From Neobacillus cucumis (GTDB taxonomy: Bacteria > Bacillota > Bacilli > Bacillales > Cytobacillaceae), in NCBI RefSeq assembly GCF_002860255.1, contig NZ_PGVE01000040.1, forward strand, positions 1 to 64,000: a stretch of DNA of 64,000 bases, given 5' to 3'. Below the pieces are notes generated by a model that saw only the letters and a program-made list of their open reading frames with translations, had not been told where the DNA came from and did no database searches. Positions 1 through 7,019 of this stretch are shown here, piece by piece (the first letter of the stretch is position 1; each line of letters opens with the position of its first letter). Made by a program: the position numbers and the translations under genes.

Positions 1-118
1 GAAAGTTGATTAGCTCAAAAAATTTACGTTGGCATAGTTTCTATAAGAAACTACTATTTATTGTTTGTTGACGTTTTTGTTTGTTTAGTTTTCAAAGAAC
101 AATTACCGACAGGAAACT
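1..118 (-). other. rRNA operon leader (upstream of an off-window 16S gene)
   Basis: Read on the minus strand, this stretch contains TGTTCTTTGAAAACT (87-101), the boxA-type antitermination motif of Bacillus rRNA leaders. It ends with GAGCTAATCAACTTTC at the window edge, which in Bacillus rRNA operons sits just before the 16S start. The 16S gene itself must begin within a few bases left of position 1 and is not present here. Identification rests on recalled leader sequence plus the two promoters behind it. Confidence 0.8.
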
Positions 119-148
119 ATTATAACATTTCGTTAATCACGATGTCAA
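119..148 (-). promoter_or_regulatory. rRNA operon promoter P2 (sigma-A)
   Basis: On the minus strand a perfect TTGACA (143-148) lies 18 bases from a perfect TATAAT (119-124). It is the nearer of two tandem consensus promoters before the rRNA leader, the usual arrangement in Bacillus rrn operons. Confidence 0.85.
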
Positions 149-191
149 ACATTATTTTGAAATATTTTTTCCGTCTGTTCAACGAGAATTA

Positions 192-220
192 ATATTATCA
201 GATTCATTTAACCTTGTCAA
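192..220 (-). promoter_or_regulatory. rRNA operon promoter P1 (sigma-A)
   Basis: TTGACA (215-220) and TAATAT (192-197) on the minus strand are separated by 17 bases. This is the upstream partner of the promoter at 119-148; the two start sites would be about 70 bases apart. Confidence 0.8.
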
Positions 221-334
221 CACCTGATAATTATTTTTCTAATAAGAAGTTTGCCTAACTGGCATCCCCTCATCAGGATTACTATATTACTATCATATCC
301 AAATGAAGTCAACCTCTATTAAACAATTTTTTTA

Positions 335-367
335 AAAGAAAGCCTGATTTCTTAATCGTAATCAGGC
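335..367 (-). terminator. Terminator of the two-component operon
   Basis: GCCTGATT and AATCAGGC (342-349/360-367) form an 8-bp stem followed on the minus strand by TTTCTTTT. It overlaps the last codons of the histidine kinase and separates it from the rRNA promoters. Confidence 0.75.
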
Positions 368-1728
368 AGTTTAACGATAAATGTACTTCCTTTTCCAAGT
401 ACACTAGTTACTTGGATCGTTCCTTTATGTGTTTCGACAATCCATTTCGCAATAGAAAGTCCTAATCCATGTCCGCCTATTTGGCGGGAGCGAGATTTAT
501 CAGTCCGATAAAAGCGCTCAAAAATTTTGTGATAATCCTCTTTCTTAATCCCAATACCTGTATCTTGAACCATTATTCTTACTTCACGCCCTTCTTTTAA
601 TAGGTTGAGTTTTACTTCCCCACCGTCAGGCGTATATTTTATAGCATTGTCTAAAAGTATATAAATAAGCTGCGATAATCTCTGAGGATCTCCTATGACT
701 GTAAAAATATCAGTAGAATTTAACCCCAACTGAATCTGTTTGGATGCAGCAATCGGGTGTAATGACTCGATTGCTTTTTCAGCAAGGGGCCTTAAATCAA
801 ATTCCTCCTTTTTAAGCTCAATGGTATTCGAATCTGAACGAGCGAGAGTTAAAAGGTCGCTGACTAGGTTCGTCATCCGCTTGACCTCCTCTCTCATATT
901 TGCAAGTAACTTACTAGCCATCTCATCCTTTTGAGTATCAATAGTCATATCCATCGCGTCAACAGACGATAGCAAGACACTTAGAGGTGTCCGCAATTCA
1001 TGGGATGCATCCCCAACAAATTCCCGCTGCCTTTTAAAAGCTGATTTAATCGGAACCATCGCACGTTTAGACATACGTAAACTAATAAATACAGCAACTC
1101 CCACAAAAACAAATCCCAATACGATGAGAATAACCAAAACCCAGTGAAATAACCGATAAGCAAATGAGACGTCTTTACCTATATAAATTTGCCCTATGTA
1201 TTGACCTTTATAATAAACCCCATGGCTGGCTATCATCATATGGATATCTTGATTTTGATCGGGCGCCCGGAATCCCCCTCTACCTTTTCTTAATTTCTCA
1301 TCCATCCTGATAACTTCATTTTGAACATCTTGATCATTGGACATATGTTTGTATACAAAAGAAAGTAATTCCGGGCGTAAGCGGGGATTGGCTTCACTGC
1401 CCATCACTACTTCCCTGTTAGAATTGATGACATAGTAAAAGGATTGATCTACACCAGCAAAAATGACTTCTTGATTTTGAATGCCTCTAAGGTCACTTTG
1501 GTTATTCTTGCCTAACAAGGTCTCAATGTAACCAGCTTCTTGCGAGACTAAGTTCCGCAATTCCCTTTCCTGTGTATTTAAAATGACAAAATAAATGACT
1601 GTATAAACAATTATGATAAAAAGAAAGAGAAAAAGCATGAGAAGCCCGCTAAAATTTCGTGTCAGCCGATTTTGTGTATGATTAAAAACATCTGTGTCGA
1701 AACGATTAAAAAGAAAGTTACTTTTCAA
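352..1728 (-). CDS. Sensor histidine kinase (OmpR-partner type)
   Basis: Membrane histidine kinase of 458 residues that would phosphorylate the response regulator encoded just upstream. Residues 28-50 and about 193-217 are membrane helices flanking an extracytoplasmic sensor of about 140 residues with no family I recognise. The HisKA box (SHELRTP) puts the phospho-accepting His at 243. The ATPase part shows the N box (DNAIKYTP), G1 (DTGIGI) and G2 (GHGLGLS). The start is a TTG at 1726-1728 preceded by a G-rich ribosome site, and it overlaps the regulator's end by 11 bases, so the two are translationally coupled. The ligand is unknown. The shared operator at 2442-2458 and 4227-4243 suggests that the adaptor operon upstream is its target. 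Confidence 0.93.
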   Translation of the reverse strand: MKSNFLFNRFDTDVFNHTQNRLTRNFSGLLMLFLFLFIIIVYTVIYFVILNTQERELRNLVSQEAGYIETLLGKNNQSDLRGIQNQEVIFAGVDQSFYYVINSNREVVMGSEANPRLRPELLSFVYKHMSNDQDVQNEVIRMDEKLRKGRGGFRAPDQNQDIHMMIASHGVYYKGQYIGQIYIGKDVSFAYRLFHWVLVILIVLGFVFVGVAVFISLRMSKRAMVPIKSAFKRQREFVGDASHELRTPLSVLLSSVDAMDMTIDTQKDEMASKLLANMREEVKRMTNLVSDLLTLARSDSNTIELKKEEFDLRPLAEKAIESLHPIAASKQIQLGLNSTDIFTVIGDPQRLSQLIYILLDNAIKYTPDGGEVKLNLLKEGREVRIMVQDTGIGIKKEDYHKIFERFYRTDKSRSRQIGGHGLGLSIAKWIVETHKGTIQVTSVLGKGSTFIVKLPDYD

Positions 1729-2392
1729 ATTTATACCCCACCCCTCTAATGCTTTGGAGCTTATCTTGTTTATTTATTATAGATAGTTTTTTACGGATTA
1801 ATTTCACAGTTGCATCGATCGTCTTCAACGTCACATCCGTTTCAAGCCCCCAGACGCGTTCATAAATCAACTCCCGCGGCAGGACTTGTCCCTTATTTTG
1901 AACTAGCAGATCTAATAGTTGAAATTCACGGGGACTAAACTGGATTTCAGCATCCTCGAACCTGACCATATGGCTCGCCCGATTAAAGACCAATCCGGCT
2001 ATCTCCGCTTCTTCTTCTACAATAGGAGCAAAATTCCGACGAGAAAGTGCCCGCAGTCTAGCCATTAGCTCATCAAATTCAAATGGTTTAACAAGGTAAT
2101 CATCTGCGCCAGAATCAAGACCTTGGATTCGGTCTTGAACAGTGTCTTTAGCCGTTAACATCAGGATAGCCCCTGCATACCCTTGTTTGCGTAGCCGTTT
2201 GCAGACATCAACACCATCTCCATTTGGCATCATCCAATCCATAATAATGACATCGTAATGGGCGGTTGTTGCATAATAAAGGGCATCTTCCCCTTCCTTC
2301 ACCCATTCAACATTGCAATTACCTTTCTTTTTTAACATATAAACTATTAAATCACCAAGACGATGATCATCTTCTGCTAATAACACATTCAT
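1718..2392 (-). CDS. OmpR/PhoB-family response regulator
   Basis: A 224-residue regulator with an N-terminal receiver domain: acidic pocket EDD at 7-9, phospho-acceptor Asp52 in IIMDWMMP, and Lys in LVKPFE. The C-terminal winged helix ends in the family signature RGVGYKFE. The start ATG has GAAGGAG ten bases upstream. It is the first gene of the kinase pair. A direct repeat of TTAAGG with an 11-bp period lies upstream at 2442-2458 and recurs upstream of the adaptor gene, so autoregulation is likely. OmpR-family dimers bind such 11-bp direct repeats (family knowledge); binding by this protein is inferred. Confidence 0.94.
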   Translation of the reverse strand: MNVLLAEDDHRLGDLIVYMLKKKGNCNVEWVKEGEDALYYATTAHYDVIIMDWMMPNGDGVDVCKRLRKQGYAGAILMLTAKDTVQDRIQGLDSGADDYLVKPFEFDELMARLRALSRRNFAPIVEEEAEIAGLVFNRASHMVRFEDAEIQFSPREFQLLDLLVQNKGQVLPRELIYERVWGLETDVTLKTIDATVKLIRKKLSIINKQDKLQSIRGVGYKFEK

Positions 2393-2426
2393 CTATAGTA
2401 GCTCCTTCACCCATTTATATCTTTAT

Positions 2427-2458
2427 ATTCTATTAAGCAAGCCTTAAGTTTCCCTTAA
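2427..2458 (-). promoter_or_regulatory. Predicted response-regulator box and promoter of the two-component operon
   Basis: On the minus strand: TTAAGG, 5 bases, TTAAGG (2458 to 2442), then 9 bases and TAGAAT (2432-2427) as a -10. No good -35 is visible; the second repeat occupies that place, as in PhoB/PhoP-type activated promoters. The same layout recurs at 4212-4243. Confidence 0.6.
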
Positions 2459-2466
2459 AGATAAAA

Positions 2467-2535
2467 GAAGCACCCAGGCTGAAAGTTGGTGTGCTTCTCT
2501 CAAAAAAGCACCGTCCAGTTTTTTGGAGGTGCTTT
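2467..2535 (-). terminator. Tandem terminators after the PepSY-like gene
   Basis: AAAGCACC/GGTGCTTT (2505-2512/2528-2535) forms a stem followed on the minus strand by a T run (2502-2507). A second stem, GAAGCAC/GTGCTTC (2469-2475/2491-2497 approx.), follows and is trailed by TTTTAT. Together they separate the adaptor/PepSY transcript from the two-component transcript. Confidence 0.7.
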
Positions 2536-2544
2536 CGCATGGAA

Positions 2545-3123
2545 TTATGCAATTTCTCTTTCCATTTTTAACTTCTTCCTTTTTCTTTCTGCAGCAAGTA
2601 CAAGTACCTTTGAAGAAAGATAGATACCTGATCCTGTTAAGAAAATCATTGCGATTGCCGTTAGATCAATTAACCATTTAATATTAGTCGTTCCAATTCT
2701 TCCTTCGTGCAGTCCTTTAATGATTCCCATTAAAGAGCCTGATTGGGCGCCTTTTTCACCAAAATTCATACCATTTTGGCCACCTGGACCTTGCAACTGT
2801 CCATTCGAATTACTTTGGGTATTACTGCCGGTTTGTCCATTAGTATTGCCGCTTGATTGGGTTGACGAACCCGTCTGAGCTTTAGTTTGACCATTTGCTA
2901 GTTGGTTCGATCCTTGTGTTTGATTTGTTGTTTGATTTGAACTTGTGTTCGTTCCTTGTTGTTGTCCCGGCATCATTCCTTGCTGAAAATTACCCCGTTG
3001 TTCTGTTTGCGACTGACCAATCAGCCAGGGCTCATTCATTAGCAGCCCTGTAATAGATTCCATAAGAATGAATATTGAACATATTAATCCAATCCATAAG
3101 TGTGCTTTCCTTGTTTGTTTCAT
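2545..3123 (-). CDS. PepSY-associated membrane protein with Gln/Asn/Gly-rich loop
   Basis: Small membrane protein of 192 residues. The first helix (LWIGLICSIFILMESITGLL) and the last (WLIDLTAIAMIFLTGSGIYL) resemble the terminal helices of PepSY-associated TM proteins, including the H.G motif LHEGRIG before the second. Between them lies about 80 residues of Gln, Asn, Ser, Thr and Gly with MMPG-type Met clusters, predicted to be outside the cell and unstructured. I chose the ATG at 3121-3123 because AGGAG lies 9 bases upstream; a longer frame reaching 3156 has no ribosome site. It follows the membrane-fusion gene by 39 bases, so they are probably one transcript. Function is unknown; a partner or modulator of the adaptor is inference. 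Confidence 0.75.
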   Translation of the reverse strand: MKQTRKAHLWIGLICSIFILMESITGLLMNEPWLIGQSQTEQRGNFQQGMMPGQQQGTNTSSNQTTNQTQGSNQLANGQTKAQTGSSTQSSGNTNGQTGSNTQSNSNGQLQGPGGQNGMNFGEKGAQSGSLMGIIKGLHEGRIGTTNIKWLIDLTAIAMIFLTGSGIYLSSKVLVLAAERKRKKLKMEREIA

Positions 3124-3162
3124 AAAAATTCTCCTTTTTTTATAGATTTTTGTCATTTATGA

Positions 3163-4143
3163 TTAGTTACCAGATTTCCCGCTTTGAGCTCCTTGTCCTC
3201 CGCTTGGAGGCATTCCTCCACCTTGCATGCCGCTCATACCACCCATTCCTTGCATCATTCTGCCTTGCCGATACGTTGATGTACTACTTGAAGATAACTG
3301 TGGAAGCTGGACAATTTCTCCTTCGGTTACCCCTTCAGTGATTTCTATATATTCATCTGTAGAAATACCTGTTTTGACAGATTTCTGCTGACCTGCTGCT
3401 TCTGTAGAGCTATCAGAGCTTGTACCTGATGAAGCAACAATTACATATTTTTCATTATTGTTTGTATAGATGGCATCTGCAGGAACATATAATGCATCCG
3501 TCTTACTTGCTGTTAAGATAGCAGCTTCCGTGCTCATACCAACTTTTAGATTGGTTGGCTTATCAATATGAATAGTTACAGCAAAGGTGGATGAACCATT
3601 TGTCGATGTCCCTTCTTCTGCAACATCCGTTACTTTCCCTGTATACGTCACATCTGGGTAGGCACTAACGGTTAAATTGACCGTTTGATTCACTTTCACT
3701 TTAGGAATATCTAATTCATCTACCTGAACGACTGTTTGTAAATCCTCGTAATTGGTAAGGTGGGCCACAACCATACCTTTTGTAATTCTATCGCCTGAGG
3801 CAACTGATACGGTTGTGATGGTTCCATCCGCTGGTGCCGTAATTGGGTCGCTGTCATCAGTAAAGGTTACTAATTCATCCCCCTTGCTAACTTTGTCACC
3901 TGCAGCTACTAAAACCTCATCAATTTCGTTATTATCATCGGTTGCTTTTATATCCTCGGTCGTTACGGGTTCAACTGTCCCCGAACCGCTAATGGTTACT
4001 TCTAGCTTCCCTTTTTGTACAGTAGCCGTTCGAACCTGTGTAGTGTCGCTTGTACTAGCAGCACTACTTTTCGAATGAAACCATTGGTAGCCGACATACC
4101 CTACAACTAGCAAACTAATCAGTATCCAAATCCACTTTTTCAT
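3163..4143 (-). CDS. Membrane-fusion (HlyD/MacA-like) efflux adaptor
   Basis: A 326-residue periplasmic-adaptor-type protein: one N-terminal membrane helix (about 3-20), then a split biotinyl-lipoyl domain (GTVEPVTTEDIKA ... ITAPADGTITTVSVASGD), and beta-barrel and membrane-proximal domains. There is no long coiled coil, as in Gram-positive YknX-like adaptors. The last 35 residues are rich in Gly and Met (MMQGMGGMSGM). Such proteins normally pair with a MacB-type ABC ATPase/permease, but none is encoded next to it; the next gene is the PepSY-like protein. AAAGGAG precedes the ATG. The upstream region carries the predicted response-regulator box. The substrate is unknown. Confidence 0.85.
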   Translation of the reverse strand: MKKWIWILISLLVVGYVGYQWFHSKSSAASTSDTTQVRTATVQKGKLEVTISGSGTVEPVTTEDIKATDDNNEIDEVLVAAGDKVSKGDELVTFTDDSDPITAPADGTITTVSVASGDRITKGMVVAHLTNYEDLQTVVQVDELDIPKVKVNQTVNLTVSAYPDVTYTGKVTDVAEEGTSTNGSSTFAVTIHIDKPTNLKVGMSTEAAILTASKTDALYVPADAIYTNNNEKYVIVASSGTSSDSSTEAAGQQKSVKTGISTDEYIEITEGVTEGEIVQLPQLSSSSTSTYRQGRMMQGMGGMSGMQGGGMPPSGGQGAQSGKSGN

Positions 4144-4211
4144 TTATCTAGACTCCTTTGATCATGGAGCAGTCCGGACACGCCCCAAAGTATTTTTTTA
4201 TTCATGAGCCT

Positions 4212-4243
4212 ATTATCGTGGGCCTCCCTTAACTTATCCTTAA
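4212..4243 (-). promoter_or_regulatory. Predicted response-regulator box and promoter of the adaptor operon
   Basis: On the minus strand: TTAAGG, 5 bases, TTAAGG (4243 to 4227), then 9 bases and GATAAT (4217-4212). Repeat sequence, repeat spacing and distance to the -10 are identical to the site before the response regulator. Confidence 0.6.
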
Positions 4244-4295
4244 TAAAAATAAAAAAAGAACCTGACACCAAAAAGTAACTTCTTTGGCGTCAGGT
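4241..4295 (-). terminator. queF terminator
   Basis: ACCTGAC.CCAAA pairs with TTTGG.GTCAGGT (4260-4272/4283-4295), and on the minus strand a long T-rich run follows. It resembles the intergenic hairpin family of this window (GTGTCAGG core). The T run overlaps the response-regulator box of the next operon. Confidence 0.8.
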
Positions 4296-4361
4296 CCGTT
4301 CTCGTAAGTATTAAGTTGTATTTTAAAAATAATTGTAAAGATAAGGAGATTATCTTATTAA

Positions 4362-4862
4362 TTAACGATTATCAATTTTTTCTGGGTAGAGGTCGTGGTT
4401 CATAAGGCGGTAGGCTGCCATTTCTTCATATTTGGTCCCTGGTTTTCCATAGTTGCACCATGGGTCAATGGAAATTCCTCCGCGCGGGGTAAATTTACCC
4501 CAAACTTCAATATAGCGTGGGTCAAGTAGTTTAATGAGGTCATTCATGATAATATTCACACAATCTTCGTGGAAATCACCATGATTTCTGAAACTAAATA
4601 GGTATAACTTCAAAGATTTGCTCTCAACAATTTTTTTATCCGGAACATAAGAAATGTACATAGTAGCAAAATCCGGCTGCCGTGTCAGCGGACACAAGCT
4701 AGTAAATTCTGGGCAATTGAATTTGACGAAATAATCACGCTCTGGATGCAGATTGTCAACTGCCTCCAAAACTTCAGGTGCATATTCAAATGAATAGGTA
4801 GTTCCTTGATTACCTAATAGTGTTAAATCCTTTAATCCTTCTTCGTGGCTGCGGCCAGACAT
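4362..4862 (-). CDS. queF: NADPH-dependent preQ0 reductase QueF
   Basis: Reduces 7-cyano-7-deazaguanine (preQ0) to preQ1, a precursor of the tRNA base queuosine, in the cytosol. The 166-residue length fits the single-domain type. Catalytic Cys57 (EFTSLCPLT) and Asp64 (RQPDF) are present. The QueF signature E(S/L)K(S/A)xK appears as ESKSLKLY at 80-87, and NADPH/substrate residues follow in [10 protein letters not shown]. An AGGGGG ribosome site precedes the ATG. It stands alone rather than with queCDE and is preceded by a complete preQ1 riboswitch attenuator, so it should be repressed by its own product. Confidence 0.97.
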   Translation of the reverse strand: MSGRSHEEGLKDLTLLGNQGTTYSFEYAPEVLEAVDNLHPERDYFVKFNCPEFTSLCPLTRQPDFATMYISYVPDKKIVESKSLKLYLFSFRNHGDFHEDCVNIIMNDLIKLLDPRYIEVWGKFTPRGGISIDPWCNYGKPGTKYEEMAAYRLMNHDLYPEKIDNR

Positions 4863-4947
4863 AAAAAAACCCCCTGTAAAAAATGTGTCCCCACACGTTT
4901 AAGAGAGTTCAGCTGAACAATCAATGTTCTATGCAAACTAAAGGGAT

Positions 4948-4981
4948 AAAAACAAAAAGCCATGTCCTATATGGACATGGC
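4948..4981 (-). terminator. preQ1 riboswitch expression platform (attenuator)
   Basis: A 9-bp stem GCCATGTCC/GGACATGGC (4959-4967/4973-4981) is followed on the minus strand by TTTTTGTTTTT. It lies between the aptamer and queF and would end transcription when preQ1 is bound. Confidence 0.85.
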
Positions 4982-4998
4982 AGAAAGTCATGTATCCA

Positions 4999-5040
4999 TA
5001 GTTTTTTATAGAGGGTATCAGCTATGAACCTCTCCCGTTC
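4999..5040 (-). ncRNA. preQ1-I riboswitch aptamer
   Basis: On the minus strand AGAGGTTC (5026-5033) pairs with the ACCCTCT segment (5011-5017). An A-rich tail ATAAAAAACTA follows and can form the H-type pseudoknot of the preQ1 class I aptamer; the match to the known consensus is nearly complete. It sits about 140 bases upstream of queF, which makes preQ1, fitting feedback control. Confidence 0.93.
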
Positions 5041-5064
5041 AAGTACGGGTATTCTCTTCTCTAT

Positions 5065-5093
5065 ATAATAGAGAAAGGGCAGCTAAACGTCAA
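5065..5093 (-). promoter_or_regulatory. queF promoter (sigma-A)
   Basis: TTGACG (5088-5093) and TATTAT (5065-5070) on the minus strand are 17 bases apart. The start site would fall about 20 bases before the aptamer. Confidence 0.8.
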
Positions 5094-5129
5094 ACAGAAA
5101 ATATAGGTAAAACGATTCCCTCCGAAAAC

Positions 5130-5498
5130 CTATTTCAATTTATCATTTAACACATTATCATCTAGAACTGAAAGATCACCGTATACTCTAGTGATATGAT
5201 TAGCCCCCCAAGCACAAAGAGAATCTAAAATACCTTGCAGGCTCTTGCCATATTTACTGAGCTCATACTCTACCTTTGGCGGAATCTGATTATATACGAT
5301 TCGGTTAATAATGCCGTCATCCTCTAATTCCCGTAATTGTTGAGTCAACATCTTTTGTGTAATATCCGGCATCAACCGTTTTAGTTCACTGGTTCGTTTC
5401 TTGCCATGTGTTAAATGGCATAGAATCACACATTTCCACTTTCCCCCAATTACTTCTAAAGTAGCTTCAACCGATATATTATATTTCTTTTCCTTCAT
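5130..5498 (-). CDS. HxlR-family transcriptional regulator
   Basis: A 122-residue winged-helix regulator of the HxlR family: VIGGKWKCVILCHL, then SELKRLMPDITQKMLTQQLREL as the recognition part, and the typical wing with YELSKYGKSL. Family members are redox/electrophile or quinone-responsive repressors or activators; the Cys residues at about 23, 27 and 94 could be sensing sites, but this is inference. It has a GGAGG site and is transcribed away from an MFS exporter; the shared spacer carries a long inverted repeat (5516-5558) that is the likely operator. Confidence 0.92.
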   Translation of the reverse strand: MKEKKYNISVEATLEVIGGKWKCVILCHLTHGKKRTSELKRLMPDITQKMLTQQLRELEDDGIINRIVYNQIPPKVEYELSKYGKSLQGILDSLCAWGANHITRVYGDLSVLDDNVLNDKLK

Positions 5499-5515
5499 TA
5501 TCTAATCCTCCGTTT

Positions 5516-5579
5516 TATAGGAACCAAAAAGTACCTACCGCACTTTTTAGTGCCTATATTACTTTAAAGTACGTACTTT
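5516..5579. promoter_or_regulatory. Predicted HxlR operator region
   Basis: TATAGGAACCAAAAAGTAC (5516-5534) faces its imperfect complement at 5540-5558 with 16 of 19 positions matching. A separate perfect palindrome AAAGTACGTACTTT follows at 5566-5579. The AAAGTAC core is shared by all the half sites. HxlR-type regulators bind such AT-rich repeats beside their own genes; binding here is inferred. Confidence 0.6.
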
Positions 5580-5706
5580 TCCTTTATCTCTATATATTCC
5601 ATAATAACATTTGCCGGTTGAAATATCTCATTTTGATTCTTTTTATAGTTTTGCTTGATGCAATTCATTCATACAATAGAACCATTTTTAGGAGGAGAGA
5701 AAACAA

Positions 5707-6921
5707 ATGACTATAGATCAAAAAAGAAGTACCTTCGCTCTTTTGGCACTAGCCGTTAGTGCCTTCGCTATTGGAACAACTGAATTTATTAGTGTAGGGC
5801 TCCTGCCGCTCATCGCACAAGATTTACAAATATCCGTTACCACAGCCGGCTTAACCGTATCTTTATATGCTTTAGGAGTAACATTTGGGGCGCCGATTCT
5901 AACATCCCTTACCTCTAGGATGTCACGTAAATCCCTGCTGCTTTGGATTATGATTATTTTTATCATCGGGAATGGGTTGGCTGCCAGCGCAACAAGCATT
6001 GGCGTATTACTAACTGCCCGTGTCATCTCTGCCTTTTCACACGGTGTCTTTATGTCTATTGGTTCAACAATTGCTGCTGAGTTAGTACATGAAAACCGAA
6101 GAGCTAGTGCGATCTCCATTATGTTTTCAGGGCTAACGGTCGCAACCGTTACAGGTGTCCCTTTTGGTACCTTCATCGGGCAGCAATTTGGCTGGAGGAT
6201 GGCTTTTGTCATCATTATCGCAGTCGGTGTGATTGCTTTTTTTGCTAACAGCATCCTTGTTCCGTCTGATTTACGCAAGGGAGTTCAGACTACGTTTCGC
6301 GACCAATTCAAATTGGTAACGAACGGACGGTTATTACTTCTATTTATTATTACTGCACTAGGTTATGGAGGAACATTCGTGGTGTTTACGTACCTGTCCC
6401 CCATCTTGCAGGATATAACAGGATTTAAGGAAGGCACGGTTGCCGTGATCTTGCTTGTTTATGGTGTCGCAATTGCCATCGGGAACATGGTTGGAGGAAA
6501 GCTATCCAATAAAAATCCTATCAAGGCACTATTTTATATGTTTATCTTACAAGCATTTGTGCTATTTCTCTTGCAGTTCACTGCACCGTATAAGACTGCT
6601 GGATTAATAACCATTTTCTTCATGGGATTATTGGCTTTTATGAATGTTCCTGGATTGCAAGTATACGTCGTCATGTTAGCAGAACGGTTTGTTCCTACTG
6701 CAGTGGATGTCGCATCCGCTATCAATATTGCCGCATTTAATGCTGGAATTGCATTAGGATCATACTTAGGCGGAGTCATTACCGATTCGATCGGACTTAT
6801 CCATACTTCTTGGATAGGAGCCATAATGGTTTTTGGAGCTGTTATTCTTACCGGATGGAGCCGGAGACTTGAAAGGAATGATCGTAAGGAAGACGGTAAT
6901 ACGATCGTAAAAGTTATTTAA
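5707..6921 (+). CDS. MFS drug/metabolite exporter (DHA1 type)
   Basis: A 404-residue, 12-helix major facilitator of the AraJ/Bcr-like DHA1 group. Helix 1 carries the motif GTTEFISVGLLPLIA, loop 2-3 the motif A region (TSRMSRKSLLLW), and helix 5 the antiporter motif C region (VPFGTFIGQQFGWR). It probably exports a small organic compound by proton antiport; the substrate cannot be told. AGGAGGAGA precedes the ATG. It is divergent from hxlR and is followed after 98 bases, with no terminator, by an aldo/keto reductase, which suggests a joint stress/detoxification response. Confidence 0.9.
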   Translation: MTIDQKRSTFALLALAVSAFAIGTTEFISVGLLPLIAQDLQISVTTAGLTVSLYALGVTFGAPILTSLTSRMSRKSLLLWIMIIFIIGNGLAASATSIGVLLTARVISAFSHGVFMSIGSTIAAELVHENRRASAISIMFSGLTVATVTGVPFGTFIGQQFGWRMAFVIIIAVGVIAFFANSILVPSDLRKGVQTTFRDQFKLVTNGRLLLLFIITALGYGGTFVVFTYLSPILQDITGFKEGTVAVILLVYGVAIAIGNMVGGKLSNKNPIKALFYMFILQAFVLFLLQFTAPYKTAGLITIFFMGLLAFMNVPGLQVYVVMLAERFVPTAVDVASAINIAAFNAGIALGSYLGGVITDSIGLIHTSWIGAIMVFGAVILTGWSRRLERNDRKEDGNTIVKVI

Positions 6922-7019
6922 ATAACCATATCTTTTTAAATTTAATTATTTATAGGATCGGGTTGGAACAACAACCCCTTCCTCTCTATAAAAAATTAAT
7001 AATTTGGAGGATCATTAAA

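Noticed and set aside
3150-3341. 63-codon plus-strand frame over the adaptor 3' end
   Set aside because: Antisense to the Gly/Met tail of the adaptor with no initiation site.
5718-6278. 186-codon frame antisense to the MFS gene
   Set aside because: It lies wholly within the real MFS gene, has no ribosome site, and its protein has no recognisable features; it is a shadow of codon bias.
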